Source: Toxonevra muliebris
Taxonomy: Eukaryota > Arthropoda > Insecta > Diptera > Pallopteridae
Assembly: GCA_963691655.1 (NCBI GenBank)
Contig: OY829329.1
Coordinates: 52,119,279-52,183,278 of the forward strand
Length of the DNA: 64,000 bases
Reading direction: 5' to 3'
Each line of letters starts with the position of its first letter. The first letter of the stretch is position 1. Positions 1 through 11,899 of the stretch are shown here, piece after piece. Below the pieces are notes generated by a model. The model saw only the letters and a program-made list of their open reading frames with translations, was not told the DNA's origin and made no database searches. The position numbers and the translations under genes were made by a program.

Positions 1-986
1 AATATACATAACTGTTTCCTTTTTTTAATTTTTAATTTTCAATTGTAAGCATAATTAATTTTTGCAATCAATTTTTGTATAATATAATATTTATTGCTTC
101 ACTTATAAACAAATGCATATAAAATCAAATTCATTTTTTAAATGCACATTCAAAAATTGCATAAAAGCATAATTAACACTTTTTTGTATTTAATATCGTA
201 ATAAAAAGTTTTCATTTTTATTTTTTTCAATCAAATTCATTTAAGTTATGTCAACAACAATAAAAATCAGCATAATTGCAACATGCCACATTGTTGTACC
301 AATTAATTTGACTCCTTTTTTTGTTTTAATATTTATATAGCAATTGCTACTTCCCCGTGTAAATATTGCAAAATTTCTTTTCAAACGCTAATTTTATTAC
401 CCACATATACATTTTAAAGTAAATTTTTATAATTTGCATTTAATTTATTTTATCATTTTTTATTTTTAAATTTTTATTAATGATAAAAAATTGAAAACAT
501 GACGAATGTATGGAGAATTTAATTAAAAAGCTTTTTGATTGAAATTTTTCTTAACTTGAAATGCGTTTTTGAAGAATTTCTTTCAATTATCATATTTTTA
601 CTTCGCACTTTTGAACTTGAACTTTTTCTGCTATTTCTATTTCAAAATGCTGTAAAAAAAAAATTGGTTAGCAGCTTAACATATTATATTATTTCTGCTA
701 TGAATGTAGAGTGTTTTTTCCACACATAAATTACGTAAATTCATTATGTAGTAATATGAGTTTTTTTTAGTTACATCGAGTTTGTAAATTTTACTATTTT
801 ATATTCTCTTAATTTTTTATACCTCACTGTGCAGTAATTAACACCACTGCTGGGAATGCAGCTCATTTTTATTTTTGAGTTTATTTTTAACACATCAATA
901 TCGTGTTAATTTTCTTATTCGTATTTACAATATAGGAAATAGGTTTCCCTTACATGCAATATGCGATCCATTTTCAAAATAAAGCA
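1..986. other. AT-rich DNA without recognisable gene
   Basis: Very AT-rich sequence with long T and A runs. Open frames here are short and low in complexity. I see no coding, RNA or mobile-element signature. Confidence 0.6.
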
Positions 987-990
987 TTAA

Positions 991-1487
991 CCCGTTTTCG
1001 TCTGCCGTTGCGTTTTCGCAACACCAACTTCAAACATTTTTACAATAGATAAGACTATGCGTATCCCATTTAAGTATTTATTTAAATGATAACTTGAACT
1101 CTTGGCTTCACAATTTTTCTTGTAATTTCATTTTTACAATTTTACATCTGCACTTTTGCCTTAATATTTGTATGTTAAAAAGGGTCCAAAAAAAATCATT
1201 TTTTTAAAATGGCGCGTAGAGTTATTAAAATAATTTTTTATTTTTTTTTTACAATCATATTCGTGTTACTAAAATACCGAAATGCAATACGAGATGCAAG
1301 GCTATCTGATTGATTTTACCGTTTGAAATATTCCAGGTGTACCGGTCGTTGCTTTTCCGCAACAGGCTGCCCTTGATAACCTAGACGTTCTAAAATTGGC
1401 TAAAAGTGAACAGTGGAATGTCAATAGTCGCTACATAAAAAAATCATGAAGTTATCTCAACGATTTCGATGATTCGTCCATAATGGG
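991..1487. mobile_element. Putative TTAA-flanked MITE (piggyBac-like)
   Basis: The segment is bounded by TTAA at 987-990 and 1488-1491. Its ends begin CCC and finish GGG, as in piggyBac-type elements. Inverted similarity past the first bases is weak (CCCGTTTTCGTC against CCCATTATGGACG). Two short hairpins lie inside: GTTGCG-tttt-CGCAAC near 1008 and a similar one near 1349. No transposase frame is present. The call rests mainly on the TTAA flanks and could be chance. Confidence 0.4.
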
Positions 1488-1491
1488 TTAA

Positions 1492-2160
1492 GTGCCGCAA
1501 ACAAGTATTTTTCTATTAGCAGAAATTAAACTTCATCAAATGTTGTTTACTACTTACCAACAAAGAAGGTTGAAAATGAAAACAGAAAATACTAAAAGCG
1601 CAAATTATTAAAAACTTACCACATCTTAAGTAAAAAGTTCTTAAAACTGCAACGTACATACGAATACAGCTTAAGTGTAGGAAAATATATTAGGGTTGTT
1701 CATTGTTTGTTGTAATTGCATCATTGCAAATGCAAAATATTTTTACACTTCATACGACTTTGTTATTGCTATTGATACCAGCTGAAACATTTTACTATTG
1801 CATTGATGGAAAACCATTTGCAACAAAAACAAATGATTACCCAGCTTAAGTAGTTCAGTGCAGTGGCATGTTTGTTTGATAAATTTTGTTAAAAGCTATT
1901 ACTTCCAAAAGCTGCAACTCTATATTGTTTTAAAGAAAGAAGTAATTCGATCTGAAAAACACTGGCTTTGTCTAAAAATCGAAATGACTCAGCAATTTTG
2001 AGCTGCTCTGAGTAACGCCCCCTGAATCCTGTCTTTCTTACATGAGTTTTTGTTTTGTTTATAATAAATGGCTCCGCCTTCCACAAGTTTTCTCACTACT
2101 GCTGCTCGTCTTTTAATTCAAAGTCAAACAAGCTAATACTTACACATTTTCTGGTATTTT
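1492..2160. other. AT-rich DNA, nothing recognised
   Basis: No gene, RNA or repeat structure that I can support. Open frames on both strands around 1889-2312 are short and biased in composition. Confidence 0.55.
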
Positions 2161-2164
2161 TTTC

Positions 2165-3390
2165 TATTTTGATATCAGTCGCTGTTTCTCTTTGTATTAA
2201 TTTCCCACTATTTATTATATTATACTACTATCAGTTACTGTTATTTGAAAATCACAGTTTTTTTTTTTTTTTATTCTGCTATCAATCACTGCTAGTTGAA
2301 ATCACAGGCTGATATTCCATATCTATAAATTATTATTATTTTATTAATTAAAAATCACATCCTGCTACTTTATATAGTTTTTTTAATATTTTTTTTCTGT
2401 TATTAATTGCTGATACTTAAAAATCGCAATCTGTTACATAATATATTTTTTCTACTATTTTTTATTCTTCAAGCAGTCACTGCTACATGAAAATCACAAT
2501 TTTCTACTATTATTATTATGACATAAGTCGCTTTTACCTAAAAATACAACTTGCTTATATATATCTATTTTCTGCTATTTTTCATTAATTTATTATCACT
2601 CACTGTTACCTGAAAATCTCAGCCTGCTACTTCATATTAATATTCTATGTTTTTATACAGCGATTAGTATTATTATTATTTGAAGGATGGGACCACCCAA
2701 AAGCCAGGCACTACGACCTGTAAGATCTGTTGTACCAAAGTCCCAAGTTATGAAAGAAAGAAAGATGGATAAGAAACTATACCTTAGCCGAAACCTGAAC
2801 CCGGTCTTCAGAGACAAGAGTCTGACACACTACCACTAGATCATTGACGCGGTGGTTGGACCTAGAATTTAACGCCGGTTCCGAAAGACGGTGTGACACT
2901 TTGTTATCACTTGAAATTTCTATCCTTTTACTTTAGATTTGTTTCTACTATTTTTTATCCTGCAATCAGTCGCTGTTACTGGAAAATAATAGCCTGCTAT
3001 TTTATTTTTCTGTTATTACTTTTATATTTCTTTTGTTGCTATTTTTCATTAATTTGCTATCAGTCACTGTTACCTGAAAATGATAGCTTGCTACTATGTA
3101 TCAATTTTGTCCTAGTTTTTATAAATCTACTATCAGTCGGTCTTCCCTAAAAATCACCGCTGTTATTTTATATTAACTTTCTACTATTTTTTATTCTGCT
3201 ATCTGTAGCTGTTACATGAAAAACTCAGTCTGATACTGTATATCTGTTTTCTATTATTTTGCATTATTAAGTTATTAGTAGCTGCTACTTTTTATATTTT
3301 ATTATTCTGTTCTCAATCTGCTATATCAAGTATTTATTATTTTGCTATCAGTCACTGTTACTCTTTAGATTTCGTTTCTGCTACCTTTGA
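2165..3390. repeat. Degenerate tandem array, ~50-100 bp period
   Basis: At least twelve diverged copies of a unit related to TATCAGTCACTGTTACCTGA followed by AAATCACAGCCTGCTACTT and a T-rich filler. Copies are seen near 2175, 2230, 2281, 2401, 2470, 2523, 2594, 2961, 3057, 3130, 3200 and 3346. Spacing is irregular. A SINE remnant at 2687-2895 interrupts the array, so the array is older than that insertion. Confidence 0.7.
2687..2895 (-). mobile_element. tRNA-derived SINE remnant (composite)
   Basis: On the minus strand a tRNA-like head is visible: A-box-like TGATCTAGTGGTAG (2831-2844) and B-box-like GGGTTCAGGTTTC (about 2795-2807). An (AAT)n tail lies at the 2675 side. Before the head, 2895-2857 carries a piece related to the central domain of the SINEs at 34164 and 48454 (a GGCGTTAAA core followed by GGTCCAACC). 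The copy may therefore be a dimeric or composite SINE. No clean target duplication was found. Confidence 0.5.
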
Positions 3391-3418
3391 TTCAAGTTAT
3401 GACATATATAATATGACA

Positions 3419-3727
3419 AGCTGAGAGGAAAAGCGGGCTAAAATTTATATAAGAGCAAAAGTGAAATAATTTAGATTGTCAGTGCAAGAATGGCATTAGT
3501 AATACGGTTTAGAGTGAAAATGAAACGCCTTAAAAGTAAGAGCAAAAATGGTATAACAATTCTTTCAGAGCAAGAACAGCATAGTTTTTTATTCCGTTTT
3601 CGCTCTGAACATATCTCGTTTCACTTTTGCTCTGAACATATCTCGTTTTGCTTTTGCTCTTAAGTAAAATTATTCCATTTTTTTCTGAGCGTAGAAGTTA
3701 TACCACTTTTCCTCTCAGCCTCTCATA
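3419..3727. mobile_element. MITE-like inverted-repeat element
   Basis: The ends are inverted copies of GCTGAGAGGAAAAG. Inside, GAGCAAAAGTGAAA (3463) pairs with TTTCACTTTTGCTC (3620), so most of the ~310 bp can fold back. The motif GAGCAAAA or its complement recurs several times. No ORF. A CATATAT on both sides may be the target duplication, but the exact boundary is uncertain. Confidence 0.55.
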
Positions 3728-3734
3728 TATCTAC

Positions 3735-5400
3735 TTTAGACGCACTTGTTAATTTATAAATCCCCTCAAACCCCGCTACTGCCGGCAACAAAACACTTTA
3801 GCTTTTATACTGTTGCATTTTATAATTAATAAAAAAATGGAAAAGTTTCATTTATGCGAAAAAAAGTTCCTCATATATGAAACTCATTCGTTAATAATTT
3901 GTTATGTGTGCATGCAAGATACAACAACAAAGAGCAAAAACAAAAAATAGTAGTAAGTAGACTACTTATCTACTACTCTTTGAGTTAAATTCTCAACTTT
4001 GTTTTTAACGAGAAAAGTTTTCTTTTTCGCTATTACATATAACGCTTTTAGTTTTCGTCATCATAGTAGTTGACGTGCCATCAATTTCAATTAAACTTTT
4101 CGACTGAAAGTCATAATTTTGTATAGACACAAACGTACATATGTATACACACACATTTAAATATTTATTAAATTAATAAACAAAAAATATAAATAAACAA
4201 AAATATACATGAATAAATATGAAAAAGTTAGTAAATTTGTATGTACCTACATACAATTGTTGCTGCTTCTTTTCATTGAAATCCAAATTTTATCCTAGAG
4301 TAATATTATGTACGAGTGCGAGTAGTGGTTGGGGGGAAGGGTGGGGGGGGAGGGGGGGGGGGGGTATTTACCTGCATATGTGCAGAAATAAATTTGGATG
4401 AAAAGTTTTATTAATAAATGTGCTGCCATTTGTCATATGTTGTATGCATAATTTATCTTAATAATATGAGAAATAAAATGACAGCAAGTGGAAATATGTT
4501 ACATTCATTCATCATCATGTAATCATCACTAACATTTTTTGTTTTTAGAGAAATTTTACATGAATTGATGTTCTTACTGTTATGTTGAAAAGTTGTTTTT
4601 GAATCATTTTTTCTATATTTTATTTTTTTTTTTTTTTTGAATCCGCTTTACAAAATAAGAATGATAATTCACTACAATTACTAATGAGTTTATAAAATTT
4701 TCTCCCCAGAAAATATAGTTGTTTAATTAGAACTAGTTGGATAATCAATTAAAATATTTAGTATATGAAAACTTAACTTACTTTAGTTAATTTTCTATAA
4801 TATTTGAAATTTCGAAAATCTGGCATCTTTGAGTATAACTGACGTCCCCAGTCCCCAGTTGGAACTTCCAAATATTTCGCTTCTCATCATAATCTTTAGA
4901 TTCAACTTTAGCCCAAAGATATGAAAAAAATATACAAAATTATGCGTAAGCTCTACAGTATTACCTAGTGAGCAATATTTCCAATTACTGGGGGTTTCTC
5001 TTTGTTTACGTATATGTATATTTATTGTGAGAAAGTATTGATTTAAGACTTTTTTATAAATAAAAAGGTGTCCAATTAAAAGAAAAGTTGAATCTCCCGA
5101 AATTGTAAGCCTCGGGTCATCAGTCCTTCCTAATTCTTTAAAAATCGTTGTATTTGCGGTGAAAATATTTTAATTTCAGCAATATAAAATAAGAAAAAAA
5201 TCTGGAGTTCGGTTTTCAGGCCCTATTGCTGTCAACTTTTGTGGATAAATCCCATTTGTTGGCACTTACATGTGATATTTTTTATTACTATAGGTAAAGC
5301 TGAGGAGTTCAGGATCCTTCGTTTCTTGATTTCTTTTTTAATCGGCAAAATAAAAATGGTAAGCTTATTGTTGCTCTTTCAAATTTTATTTGGTGACCTA
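3735..5400. other. Non-coding AT-rich stretch with a poly-G tract
   Basis: No gene recognised. A purine-only, G-rich tract at about 4328-4364 (including an uninterrupted run of over ten G) stands out in this AT-rich DNA. Otherwise there are poly-T runs and short low-complexity open frames. Confidence 0.55.
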
Positions 5401-5404
5401 TTAA

Positions 5405-6078
5405 GGGGGAAGGCCACTGTGACGGGTCAAAATTTTTTATCTTAAATTAAATTATATTCAAAAATATGTGTACAAAATTTCAAGTCAATATTCCAAAAAT
5501 TGCATGAGTTACAACCATTTTAGTGATAGTAAGTAGACTGAAAATTTAATGGACTGAAAACTTTAAACGCGTTTTTCTCGAAACGAATTTTTTCGAACTG
5601 ATCGCGTCGATAACTCGATCAAATATTAACCGATTTTCAATTTTTTTATCGCTAAGCGCAGCCTTGATTCTTACTATTTTTTAAGCTCTTTTGAAATAAA
5701 AAAAAAGGGTCGAAAACATGAAAAAATTTTCAATCAGTCGCCATTTTGTGGAAAATAAAAAATAAAAAAAAAAACGCTACGTACGACGAAAATTATAATC
5801 ATTTTTATTATTAAAAACTAAAAATTTTTTTTTTTTTTCAGAAAATCCGTTCTTGAATAATCGACGCGACCATGGAGGGGGAAATTTTTTTCGGGCTCCA
5901 CGGCAATGCCCATATCTTTAAAACTATTCAATGTTTTTTAATACAAATTTTTGGTAATATTGTTGGAAGTGCACTTAATAAAATGAATATAAAACGATCC
6001 CCATATTCCTCTACTTGACAGATCAAACAAATTCCCGAAAATCACTCATTTTTCCAGCCGTCACAGTTTCCTTGCCCC
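5405..6078. mobile_element. TTAA-flanked inverted-repeat element, 674 bp
   Basis: TTAA flanks both sides (5401-5404 and 6079-6082). The termini are inverted repeats: GGGGGAAGGCCACTGTGACGG-type on the left and GGGGCAAGGAAACTGTGACGG-type on the right. There is no transposase frame. The TTAA duplication suggests a piggyBac-class transposase, but the terminal bases (GGGG rather than CCC) do not fit typical piggyBac ends, so the superfamily is left open. Confidence 0.65.
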
Positions 6079-6082
6079 TTAA

Positions 6083-7780
6083 CATATCATGACCCAGCTG
6101 ATACCTTATTACAGTCTCTTGGTCCACCTTGTGGTCTAACATCTTCCCCTCATCTTTCCGGTTGCCTAAAGTGATATATAACAATTTCTGGGCCCACCTG
6201 GTGGTATATCACCGTCTTTCAACTGGTTGTTTATCACTGTGTGTTGGTCTGCGTTCGCCTGATGATCGATCGTTGTCTTTTAGTTTACTTTTTACTTTTA
6301 ATAGAAATCTCATGTGTTTCCATCACTATCAAAGAATATGAGTACATCTTTTGCGGAATTTCTTATTCATTGAAAAATTTCTTATCATTTTTAATTCTTT
6401 TGCTTTTCTTCTATGTTTCCTTTCCCCAGTGAATGGATGAGTATTTTTCCTAAGTTTTTTTTTCTTTTGTCTATGTTCAACCTACATACTTCTCATTAAG
6501 ATAAATTGTATCATAATACCATAACATCGACATACTATCACACTATCACATCAACACCGCATATCATATCAATCATTTTAAAGTTTATTCTACCTCTAAC
6601 TCTTACTGAATACATTTCGACATGATATACTTCAGAACCTGTCGAGGTGTCGAAATCAATTTCCATTAACATTTTTTTTTCTACCTTTTTATATTTTTTT
6701 TCATGCAATGTTTGCTTTATTTTGCTTCTTCTATTTTACTGTATATTCTATTTTTATACTTTCATACTTGCTTTTGTACCTTTTGTGCTTGTACTTGATG
6801 TACGTACGTACATACATACGTACTTATTTGCACATGAAGAGTGTAATGAAAAAGTTTTTTTTCTTCTATTTTTATCAGAAGTATGTAGTTGCGGTGGTGT
6901 GAAAAGGGTTAAGTATACTTTTGGATGTTAAAGTATACGTAACTATAAGTAAAGAGCGAGTGAGAGAGAAAAAGAAAAAGTGAGAAGAATGAGTGAATGC
7001 TCTGGTTTTAATACCAATTAAGTTAGTGAAGAGTTTGCTTAAATAACAAAAACAACAACAATAAATATGCAAAATTAATGCAAATTCCTGCAATCCAAGG
7101 TTGAAATTTTTTGTATAAGCACGAAAAAGTACTACAGTTGAGTACTTTTATTCATTTATTCAAGTTGCACATCTCATAGAATTTTTTGTATACATATTTT
7201 GTTTTTTTTTTTTGTGTAGGCAGCAATCAATCGGTTTAATATTTAAGGTAGTATATTCTTTCAGTTTTTTATGAGCAATGAAAAATTCATAATATTTAAA
7301 AAAAAAATGTTTGAAATAACATTGTAGCTATTTGTAATTGGCTACAATGTTTTTTTTTTTTAAATTCGGTAAAAGTGGATTGATCGTCTGGTGTTGATAT
7401 AAAGTACGGAAATTCAAGTTTGGGAAGTCGATACGGTGTTTTCGCCCTTCCTTCCATTCGTTTTCAATAATAGGTCTTTTGTTTTCAGTTCCGGGGGCAA
7501 TAATTAGCCCGATTGATCTAAAAATCGGAAAAATCTCAATAAAATACTAAAAGGAAATTGGAAGTCGTGGTTCCATAAGTACAAGCTTTCAAAAAATCTG
7601 TAGGTAGTACCTATATTTACATGTGCTTCAAAGTAAAAAAACATGAATCTTTGATAAAAATAGTATTATCGGTGTTCTAAAATGATAAAAATAGTATCTC
7701 GAAGTGTAGCTTCTAGTAGTATTACCTGCAGAGAAGAATTATGTAAAAAGTGTTTATCGGCTAGGGAAAAGATACAATTG
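6083..7780. other. Non-coding AT-rich stretch
   Basis: Contains TACG/CATA simple repeats near 6800, an A/G-rich GAGAG tract near 6955-6990 and poly-T runs. No supported gene. Confidence 0.55.
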
Positions 7781-7799
7781 TTTACTTATTAAAGTTTTA

Positions 7800-8287
7800 A
7801 AATGTCAAGGAAAGAGTTTTTTGAGATCACAGTCGCCAACTTTGTAGGAAAACTCCGTATGAATTTTGAGAAATCCATGGGAGAGAAATTTGTGTAAAAA
7901 TTTTTAACCCATGAAAACTTTTATTGAAAATTTTAATTCCTGAGGTCCTTGGGAATGTTCTATTTGTGCAAGTTTTCAAATGTGTTATGGCAAAAGGAAT
8001 TTTCAGAAAAAAATTTGAATGGTAGTTTTCAATTGTCCAGAACATTTTAAACCTTCTTATATTTTGTATTGAAAATGTAAACTTTGTAGCATTACAATTA
8101 AAATAATTTTATGGAAAGAGGCTTTATTGAAAATGTCAATTTAAACAAGAAATTTCCTGCTGTGCATATTTTCAGCCGTCCATGGAATAGTGAAACTTTT
8201 GTGGAAATTTTTATTCTAAAATTACAACATAGTAGAAAAAGTTCGAATTGGTAATTGATTGAGTTTTCTGAGGTTTAAGATAAAAGA
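7800..8287. repeat. Degenerate repeats of GAAAATTTTAAT type (left part)
   Basis: Loose reiterations of TGAAAATTTTAATTGAAAAT, with words such as TTTTTAACTC and GGAATTTTC, at roughly 50-60 bp spacing. The array resumes after the DD37E insertion at 9562-10430. Open frames here follow the repeat periodicity and are not genes. Confidence 0.5.
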
Positions 8288-8289
8288 TA

Positions 8290-9559
8290 AGGAGTGAGAT
8301 CGAAAAAATCCTAACATATATAAAATTCTATCATTTTCAAACGGTTGATCTTAGAGTTTTGATTTTTTTATTTAATTAATAATATTTTACAAATTACAGA
8401 AAAATATAACTTTTATAGTTCTAACCACTATTTATGAACTCGTGGAACTTTTTTGGTAAGCCTTCCATTAGAGATTTGATAGTTGTTTCAGACACCTTTT
8501 AGGAACAGTTTGCCCATCTCCTTTTAAAATCTTCGATATTTTGCGACACTTTTTTTGTGCTCTTTAAGTTTCTTTTCACAAGAGCCCAATATCTCTCCAC
8601 TGGTGTTAGCTTCGGATAATTTGGAGGATTGGCCTCTCTTGGTACAAAAACTAGGTTATTACTTTGGTATCACTCCAGAGCTTTCTTGCCGTAGTGACAT
8701 GATGCCAAATCGGGCCAAAAATATGTGGACACATTATGCTCTCTTTTTATCAAATATTCTTTGATGTATATTTCGGTATTTATAGAGCCCACTGTAACAA
8801 ATGACTTGCTTCTTTTGCCGCAACAGCATATAGCTTGCCATACCATGAATTTTTTAGGAAATTTTGTCTGCTTTTGGATTCTAAATTGTTCTTCGACATT
8901 TCCTCGAGCATCAGCAACATAAAAATTTTGACCCGGAAGCTGCGTAAAATCTGCCAGTACATAGGTTTCGTCGTCCATTATACTACATGAATGCCAAATT
9001 TTTGTTTGAAATTCGATTTTAATTTCCGAGCCCTACTTTTGCCGTCTAAATTTTTTGTAGCATTCCTGTTTGGAACTTTTTGGATTTTGTATGTTTTCAA
9101 ACCTGCATTGGCTTTAACTTTTCGCACCAAATAGTCAGAGCACTGGGCTAACCGGGCAGCTTTTCTACCAGATGTGTTTGAAGATCTTTTCTATTTTCTT
9201 GGCTTTCCCAATATCATGTGGTCCTTGTTTTCTTCCCGAACCAGGTTTCCTATCGATGGTCAAATTCTCCTGAAACTGTTTAATAACATTGGAAACAGTT
9301 TGACGGCAAACCTTTAATTCTTTGGCCAATTTTTCGTAGGACCAATTTGGATTTTTTTGAAAATTTTTAATGATTTCAAGACGCACTTCTTTTTTTTCAC
9401 TCATTTTGATCAAACTCACAATAAATCAACATGTTTGTCATTAAAAATAACAACTGACATATTTTTCAAAGATAACTAGATCAAAGAAATTTTTAAATTT
9501 TACACCCAACAAAAATTATTAGGTAAAACGTGTGTTAAGATTTTTTCAATCTCACTCCT
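8290..9559 (-). mobile_element. Tc1/mariner element, DD37E group, 1270 bp
   Basis: A complete but dead copy. It is flanked by TA at 8288-8289 and 9560-9561. The terminal inverted repeats read AGGAGTGAGATCGAAAAA and AGGAGTGAGATTGAAAAA, and similarity continues for about 26 bp. It carries a transposase pseudogene on the minus strand and sits inside a degenerate repeat array. Confidence 0.9.
8421..9419 (-). pseudogene. DD37E Tc1/mariner transposase, broken
   Basis: Transposase for cut-and-paste movement at TA sites. The N-terminal part (9419-9165) has a helix-turn-helix (YEKLAKELKVCRQTVSNVIK) and a GRKQG linker. The catalytic part starts at MDDETY near 8978, giving the first Asp. The second Asp is in FWPDLASCHY. 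The Glu lies in PVERYW, exactly 37 residues after the second Asp, which defines DD37E. The frame shifts between the N-terminal and catalytic parts (about 9165-8980). A TGA replaces a codon right after CHYGKKALE, and a TAA lies further on in the C-terminal part. The copy cannot make active enzyme. Related copies lie at 47642 and 58135. Confidence 0.88.
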
Positions 9560-9561
9560 TA

Positions 9562-10430
9562 TTATTCCGGTATTTTCCGAGACCTATGAAAAAAGTGACT
9601 TTATAATGTAAATGTCAACTTTGTGAAGAAATCTCGATTTGTGAAAATTTTAAAAGTTCCGAGGGAAGTTTTTAACTCTTGAAAATTTGTATTGAAAATA
9701 TTTTTCAGAAATTCACAGGAACCGTACATTCTTGGTAATTTTCAGCTGTCTTGGAATGATTTTTTAACTCTTGAAAGTTTTTATTAAAAAAGATTTTTGT
9801 GGGAATTTTCCCTCATATTTTTCCATTTCGGAGTTTTCCCTTCTACATTTTTTTTTTATTTTTAATTTTAAAGCTTTGTAAGTAAAGTTTCGCTTATGAA
9901 AATCTTTAAAAGTTTTTACGGCAAAAACATTTTGGAGGAATTTTCCGCTAGTAGTTTTTCCTGGTCGGGAAAATTTTTAACCTTTGAACAATGCAAAAAA
10001 AAAAAATCCTTTACCAGGGGATTTTTAGTTCCTGAAAATTTTAATTTAAAATTTGTTAAAAAGCCCCATCTCCATGAATTGTTTTGTTATTGGTATTTCG
10101 GATTGTTGTGGCAATTTTTAATCCTGAATCTGATTTTTATTGAAAATTGCAATTTTGGTGAATATGTTATTGTGGGAAAAAGACATATTCCGCTGTTATA
10201 GAACGTTTGTAGTTCCCGAAATTTTAATTCAAAATATGGACTTTATTGAAAAAAAATGTTTTCGGAATTTTCGATTTTTGTAAGAATTTTAAAATCTTGC
10301 AAATTTTTGTTAGAAATTTTTGTTGAAAATATTAATTTTGTGTTATTATTTTTTTTTTTTCGAAATTTTCAGTTCTGTTAGAAATTTGTAATTTCTGAAA
10401 ATTTGTATTTGAAAATAAGTAAAAACAAAA
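9562..10430. repeat. Degenerate repeats of GAAAATTTTAAT type (right part)
   Basis: Continuation of the array at 7800-8287 beyond the transposon. Repeated words include TTTTTAGTTCCTGAAAATTT and TTGAAAATATT. The 101-codon open frame at 9896-10201 is built from these repeats and is not taken as a gene. Confidence 0.5.
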
Positions 10431-10742
10431 ATAACAAACTACTAACTAGTATGTAATATACCTTCCAGATAGTAAAGGTGTCATGTTTTTGCTCAAAATC
10501 CAACGAATCTTCCTCCGCTTGCGTTTTTATTTAAGCGCTCACTTAGTTCAAACATTAAAAATGTCACAAAACATGAATAAACAATATTAAGTGCTTTATA
10601 CAATAAACAACAATGAGCAGAACAATAAAGTAAGCTATGTGCATATATATGAGGGTGGATTGAACAGTTTGCTATCTCAACGTTCAAAAATTAAAAACAA
10701 GTTTCTTTGCTTTAATTTACAATGCCAATATGTGGGTATATA

Positions 10743-11890
10743 CCAGGTGTGCAACCTTAAAACGGCTGTTTTTTATTTAGCAAAACACAAAAATTAACGC
10801 AGAAAAATGAAGAATATTTTATTCGAAGTAATTGCCCTCGTTGGCTATACATTTTTCCCCATCTTTGGGGAAGATAGTGGATTCCACCCCATAAGAATTC
10901 ATCCTCTTTGGATAAAAACCACCCATCGAGCCATTTTTAACATCTTTATAAGAATTGAAGCGCTGCTCAGCAAGCGCGTGTCCCATCGACGCATACAAAT
11001 GGTAGTCGGAAGGGGCCAGATATGGAGAGTAAGGCGGGTGGGGTAGCAACTCCCAGCCAAGTGCATCTAACGTATTCCGGACCAATCTTGCTGTGTGTGA
11101 TGGTGCTTTGTCATGCTGGTAAATGATACCCTCATCCCGATCCGCGTATTCCGGTCTTTTTTTGCACAATTCACGATCCAATTCGATGATTTGTTGTTGG
11201 TAGCGTTTAGTAGTTCGTAGTATACTACTCCCTTCTGGTCCCACCAAACACACAGCATTGTCTTTTTCCCGAATCGATTTGGCCTAGCAGACGATGTTGA
11301 GGGTTCGCCGAGGCCCACCCACGATTTTTTGCGCTTAGGGTTTTCAAAAATGATTTTCTGTTGTGCCAATCAAGCAAGATTTCGCACGTGTTCTGGCGTC
11401 GTTCCATCTGTCGGTCATTCAATTGATGTGGCACCTACTTCCCGATCTTTTGGATCTTTCCCATAGCATGAAGGCGTTTCGAAATTGCTTGGCGGCTAAC
11501 ATTCAACTGCGTGGCAAGTTCTTTCTGCGATTGGGTGTCGTCTTCGTCCAATAAACCTTGCAATTGGGTGTCCTCAAAAACTTTGACGTTAAAAATTCCG
11601 CCATTGAATTGCCGAAACAACGCTCTGCACCGAGTTTCACTGAGAGCATTGTCGCCATAGACCTCCACAAGAATTCTATGTGCTTCGGCGGCAGATTTCT
11701 TCCAATTGAAGAGGAATAGCAGTGCTCCCCGCAAATGCTCTTTATCTGGCACAAAATTCGACATGTTTATCGAGATCAAAGGACACGTTATTGTTCGAAA
11801 CTGCTGACTTTGTCTTTTGTTTACTAATGACAAAGATCAAAGCAATGAAAAAAATGGCGTGCAAGGTTGGCTGATGCCTCATGCGCGCGT
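10743..11890 (-). mobile_element. mariner element (DD34D), degenerate ends
   Basis: The left end begins at 10743 after a TA, with CCAGGTGTGCAACCTT. The right end, read inward from about 11885, contains GGCATCAGCCAACCTTGCA. The two align only with small gaps, so the right boundary is approximate. The interior is a mariner transposase pseudogene on the minus strand. Confidence 0.75.
10819..11764 (-). pseudogene. mariner DD34D transposase, frameshifted
   Basis: The start chosen is the ATG at 11764 (MSNFVPDKEHLRG), the usual mariner N-terminus; upstream in-frame codons look like 5' UTR. The N-terminal HTH region runs to about 11435. The middle follows in other frames: KRKKSW, then VVYYELL. The second catalytic Asp is in QHDKAPSH and the third in LAPSDYHL, 34 residues apart. 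The protein ends with a typical WEKCI-like tail (GEKCIANEGNYFE). At least two frameshifts separate the parts. The usual Asp of YSPDLAP is Tyr here. Nonfunctional. Confidence 0.85.
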
Positions 11891-11899
11891 ATTGCCATC

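Noticed and set aside
4328..4364. Poly-G tract as a G-quadruplex regulatory element
   Set aside because: An almost uninterrupted G run next to no gene; equally consistent with simple-repeat slippage.
5415..5424. CACTGTG-like heptamer as a Transib or RSS signal
   Set aside because: Only one short word match; the TTAA duplication does not fit Transib (5-bp GC-rich duplication).
9896..10201. 101-codon ORF as a gene
   Set aside because: Built from the AT-rich degenerate repeat; no domain, promoter or splice signals.
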